DNA from: Stenotrophomonas sp.
GTDB taxonomy: Bacteria > Pseudomonadota > Gammaproteobacteria > Xanthomonadales > Xanthomonadaceae
Assembly (NCBI GenBank): GCA_003248565.1
Contig: QFOV01000018.1
Coordinates: forward strand, 1-24,067
DNA: 24,067 bases
Reading direction: 5' to 3'
The notes below the pieces were generated by a model that had not been told where the DNA came from, ran no database searches, and saw only the letters and a list, made by a program, of their open reading frames with translations. This document shows positions 21,852 to 24,067 of the stretch, in pieces; within the stretch, counting starts at the first letter, position 1; each line of letters opens with the position of its first letter. A program made the position numbers and the translations under genes.

Positions 21852-22858
21852 GCGGAAGCCTTGGTGGCCATTGCCGGCTTGAAGCGGCGCTCGAACAGAT
21901 CCTGCAGCGGCGCCAGCTCCGGGTAGCGCGGCAACACCTCATCCAGGTAGCGAATGAAACGCGGTGCGTCTTCGAAGTAATGGCCCTTGCCGTCACGATC
22001 ACGCAGGCGCACGAAGATGCCGAGGATCTTCAGATGGCGCTGCACGCCCATCCAGTCGGCGTCGCGCAGGAACTGCGGCCACGGCCGCACCGGCAGGCCG
22101 GCGGCCAGTGCCTGTGCGTGGTAGCGCGCAAGCCAGGCGTCCACTTTTTCCAGCGGCCAGCTCAGGAAGGCGTCCTTGAACAGACTGGCCGGATCATAGG
22201 CAATCGGCCCGCTGACCAGATCCTGGAAGTCCAGCACCGCCGGACCGCCCTCGACCGGCATCAGGTTGCGCGGCATGAAGTCACGATGGGTCAGCACTTG
22301 TGGCTGGTTCAAGGCGTTGTCCATCAGGCGCCGTTGCACCAGCTGCAACTGCTCGCTTTCGCCGCAGTCCAAGCTCAGGCCGAGGTGGCGTTGCACGAAC
22401 CACTCTTCAAACAGGCCGGCATCACGCTGCAGCAGTGCCTCGCCGAACGCGCCCATGCCTTCGGGCACCGGAATCGACTGCAGGCGGATCAGTTGCGCGA
22501 AGCTTGCATCGAACCAGGCGTCGGCGGTGTCGTCACTGATGAAGCGGGCCAGTGTTGGTCCGCCCAGGTCTTCCAGCAGCAGGAAGCCGTTGTCGACATC
22601 GCGCGCAAGCACCTGCGGTACACGCACGCTGTTGGTTTCCAGCAGGTCGTGCATGCGCAGCCAGGGGCGTACATCTTCCAACCCGGGCGGTGAGTCCATC
22701 ACGATGTGGCTGCCGCGAGCGCTGGTGCTGCGCCAATAGCTGCGGAAACCGGCATCGACCGATGCACGTTCAAGCGTGGTGGCAGGGTCGCCGAGTGCGG
22801 TGCAGGTCCACTGCAGGCGTTGTTGGGCGCGCAGCGGATCGGAAGCGGGATCGTTCAT
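21848..22858 (-). CDS. amgK: N-acetylmuramate/N-acetylglucosamine kinase AmgK
   Basis: AmgK phosphorylates the anomeric hydroxyl of MurNAc or GlcNAc, giving the substrate of MurU. From ATG 22856-22858 it has 336 residues and an aminoglycoside-phosphotransferase-like kinase fold. The catalytic loop is THRDFMPRNLM (His191-Arg-Asp193), the metal-binding segment VLDFQDLVSGPIAYD (Asp210, Asp213) and the hinge FLLLEDLGGPTLA. An in-frame GTG two codons upstream is possible. Together with murU it forms the two-gene recycling route known from Pseudomonas, which gives intrinsic tolerance to fosfomycin in species that have it. No strong SD is visible. Confidence 0.92.
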   Translation of the reverse strand: MNDPASDPLRAQQRLQWTCTALGDPATTLERASVDAGFRSYWRSTSARGSHIVMDSPPGLEDVRPWLRMHDLLETNSVRVPQVLARDVDNGFLLLEDLGGPTLARFISDDTADAWFDASFAQLIRLQSIPVPEGMGAFGEALLQRDAGLFEEWFVQRHLGLSLDCGESEQLQLVQRRLMDNALNQPQVLTHRDFMPRNLMPVEGGPAVLDFQDLVSGPIAYDPASLFKDAFLSWPLEKVDAWLARYHAQALAAGLPVRPWPQFLRDADWMGVQRHLKILGIFVRLRDRDGKGHYFEDAPRFIRYLDEVLPRYPELAPLQDLFERRFKPAMATKASA

Positions 22859-22875
22859 GGACACTACAAGTGAAG

Positions 22876-22893
22876 CGGCGCCCGCAGGCGCCG
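22876..22893 (-). terminator. Hairpin between the GlsB-type gene and amgK
   Basis: Perfect 7-bp stem cggcgcc (22876-22882) / ggcgccg (22887-22893) with a 4-nt loop, 10 bp after the glsB-type stop on the minus strand. The following minus-strand bases are CTTCACTTGT, only mildly T-rich, so it may be a weak terminator or a stabilising 3' stem. amgK starts 17 bp further on. Confidence 0.5.
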
Positions 22894-22903
22894 TTGGATG
22901 GAG

Positions 22904-23176
22904 TCAGCGCTTGCCGCCGCTGACCAGGCGCAGCAGTGCCAGCAGGGCGATCGCGCCAATGATGGCGCCGATGAAGCCGGCCGGCTGACCGGCGGCATAC
23001 CAGCCCATCTCACGGCCGAACCAACCGGCGAATACCGCACCAGCAACGCCGAGCACGATGGTCAGCAGGCAGCCCATGCGGTTGTTGCCGGGCATGAAGA
23101 AGCGCCCCAGCAGGCCTACGAAGAAGCCGATCAGGATGATGTACAGCCAGCTGTCGCTGCCAAACAGTCCGCTCAT
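22904..23176 (-). CDS. GlsB/YeaQ/YmgE family stress-response membrane protein
   Basis: A 90-residue inner-membrane protein of the transglycosylase-associated (YeaQ/YmgE/GlsB) family. Three hydrophobic helices are visible (about 9-28, 34-52, 63-84), with FFVGLLGRFFMPG and GVAGAVFAGWFGRE as the typical family segments. Members rise in stress or stationary phase in several bacteria, but a biochemical function is not settled. It stands between an M20 peptidase gene upstream, with a terminator in the gap, and amgK downstream. Confidence 0.88.
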   Translation of the reverse strand: MSGLFGSDSWLYIILIGFFVGLLGRFFMPGNNRMGCLLTIVLGVAGAVFAGWFGREMGWYAAGQPAGFIGAIIGAIALLALLRLVSGGKR

Positions 23177-23195
23177 GTTCTTGTCCGTGCCTGAG

Positions 23196-23224
23196 AAAAA
23201 TGCAGCCTAGCAAGGCCAGGCTGC
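23196..23224 (-). terminator. Intrinsic terminator of the M20 peptidase gene
   Basis: On the minus strand a 7-bp stem (plus 23202-23208 gcagcct and 23218-23224 aggctgc, 9-nt loop) is followed by ATTTTT (plus aaaaat 23196-23201). It lies 46 bp beyond the peptidase stop and ends only 19 bp before the GlsB-type start codon. A smaller 6-bp inverted repeat tccgac/gtcgga at 23247-23265 lies nearer the peptidase stop. Confidence 0.72.
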
Positions 23225-23269
23225 GTTCGTCATCAAACCATCAACATCCGACCAACAACGTCGGACCGA

Positions 23270-24067
23270 TCAGCAGCAGCCGTGGCCACCGTGACGGGTG
23301 CCGCTGTCGGCGGCCACCGGCGAACCGCTGGTTTCGCCACGCAGGCTGGCGGCGTGGTGGTCGAACAGCACCTTGGACACGCAGGAGGTGACGCGCTTGC
23401 CCATCGGGATGTGCAGGAACTCGTTCGGGCCGTGTGCATTGGAGTGCGGGCCGAGCACGCCGGTGATCATGAACTGCGCACCCGGGAACTTCTCGCCCAG
23501 CATGCCCATGAACGGGATCGAGCCGCCTTCGCCCATGTACATCGCCGGCTTGCCGAAGAAGGCCTGGCTGGCGGCGTCGATGGACTGCTCCAGCCATGGC
23601 GCCATGGCCGGTGCGTTCCAGCCGGTGGAGGCTTTTTCCAGGTCCAGGCTGACGTGGGCGCCGTTCGGCGGATCACGCAGCAGGGCTTCCTTCAGCAGCT
23701 CGCCGCAGGCCTTGCCATTGGCGGTCGGCGGCAGGCGCAGCGACAGCTTCACCGAGGTTTCCGGGCGCAGCACGTTGCCGGCCGATTCCAGCGGCGGCAT
23801 GCCGCCGATGCCGGTCACCGACAGGGCCGGGCGCCAGGTGCGGTTGAGGACCAGCTCGGTCAGTTCATCGCTCATCGGCTTGAGGCCGTCGACCAGCGGG
23901 AACTTGTCGAAGATGGCGGTATCGACCACGTCGGCGGCGCGCTTGGCCTGTTCCAGGCGCTCGGCCGGGATTTCGGTGTGCAGGCCTTCCAGCAGGATGC
24001 GGCCGGTGTTTTCGTCCTCGATGCGCGACAGCAGCTGGCGCAGCAGGCGGAAGCTGGACGGCACCAC
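23270..24067 (-). CDS. M20 family metallopeptidase/dipeptidase (5' part beyond window)
   Basis: The last 265 residues of an M20-type zinc peptidase; the N-terminal part with the first metal ligands is outside the window. The visible part starts in the dimerisation (lid) domain, with LSVTGIGGMPPLESAGNVLRP and SVKLSLRLPPTANG, and continues into the catalytic domain: MGEGGSIPFMGML and VLGPHSNAHGPNEFLHI, which holds the last metal-binding His. This combination is typical of carboxypeptidase/dipeptidase members (M20A/M20F-like, CNDP relatives). After the fold the protein ends in TRHGGHGCC, a His/Cys tail that could bind metal. Substrate cannot be told. A terminator follows on the minus strand. Confidence 0.88.
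   Translation of the reverse strand: MVPSSFRLLRQLLSRIEDENTGRILLEGLHTEIPAERLEQAKRAADVVDTAIFDKFPLVDGLKPMSDELTELVLNRTWRPALSVTGIGGMPPLESAGNVLRPETSVKLSLRLPPTANGKACGELLKEALLRDPPNGAHVSLDLEKASTGWNAPAMAPWLEQSIDAASQAFFGKPAMYMGEGGSIPFMGMLGEKFPGAQFMITGVLGPHSNAHGPNEFLHIPMGKRVTSCVSKVLFDHHAASLRGETSGSPVAADSGTRHGGHGCC

Overview
The window is high-G+C, gene-dense chromosomal DNA from a gammaproteobacterium. Gene content and order point to the Xanthomonadaceae (Stenotrophomonas/Xanthomonas type): kdsD-kdsC-lptC-lptA-lptB-rpoN-hpf-ptsN-hprK-rapZ-EIIA(Man)-ptsH-ptsI-mgtE on one strand, ibaG-murA divergent from it, and purM divergent from a DUF2066-perM-hda set. The family assignment is inferred from recognised proteins and gene order; no alignment was run. 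Almost everything here is conserved core genome. I see no phage, insertion sequence, CRISPR array, tRNA or rRNA.

Layout. (1) About 1-11,194, minus strand: one long near-continuous gene string. It starts with LPS inner-core Kdo synthesis (kdsD, kdsC) and LPS export (lptC, lptA, lptB). It continues with sigma-54 (rpoN) and ribosome hibernation factor (hpf), then a phosphotransferase-based regulatory set (ptsN, hprK, rapZ, a mannose-type EIIA, HPr, enzyme I). It ends with a magnesium channel (mgtE), cut by the left window edge. Many junctions overlap by 1-23 bp. The largest gaps are before the EIIA gene (98 bp, two inverted repeats) and before mgtE (118 bp). (2) 11,247-13,096, plus strand: ibaG (BolA family), murA, and a small membrane-anchored EF-hand protein overlapping the murA stop. 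(3) 13,293-17,931, minus strand: purM, a YjdF/DUF2238 membrane protein, purN, then three tandem DUF3108 paralogues, with a terminator hairpin between the second and third. (4) 18,017-21,020, plus strand: DUF2066 lipoprotein-like or periplasmic protein, PerM-type permease and Hda, linked by 4-bp overlaps. (5) 21,037-21,154: an inverted pair of REP-like elements around a perfect 12-bp hairpin, between convergent hda and murU. (6) 21,150-24,067, minus strand: an M20 peptidase (cut by the right edge), a GlsB/YeaQ-type membrane protein, and the peptidoglycan-recycling pair amgK-murU.

Functional themes. The window is rich in envelope functions: Kdo and LPS transport, MurA at the entry to peptidoglycan synthesis, and AmgK/MurU feeding recycled MurNAc to UDP-MurNAc. 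The PTS block contains the general phosphocarriers and their regulators (EI, HPr with His15 and Ser46, HPr kinase, two EIIA proteins, RapZ) but no sugar-specific EIIB/EIIC permease, so it looks like a regulatory relay. The most unusual points are the repeat/terminator composite that supplies the murU stop codon, the structured leader in front of the EIIA gene, the triple DUF3108 array, and the EF-hand gene coupled to murA. None of these amounts to a clearly new system.
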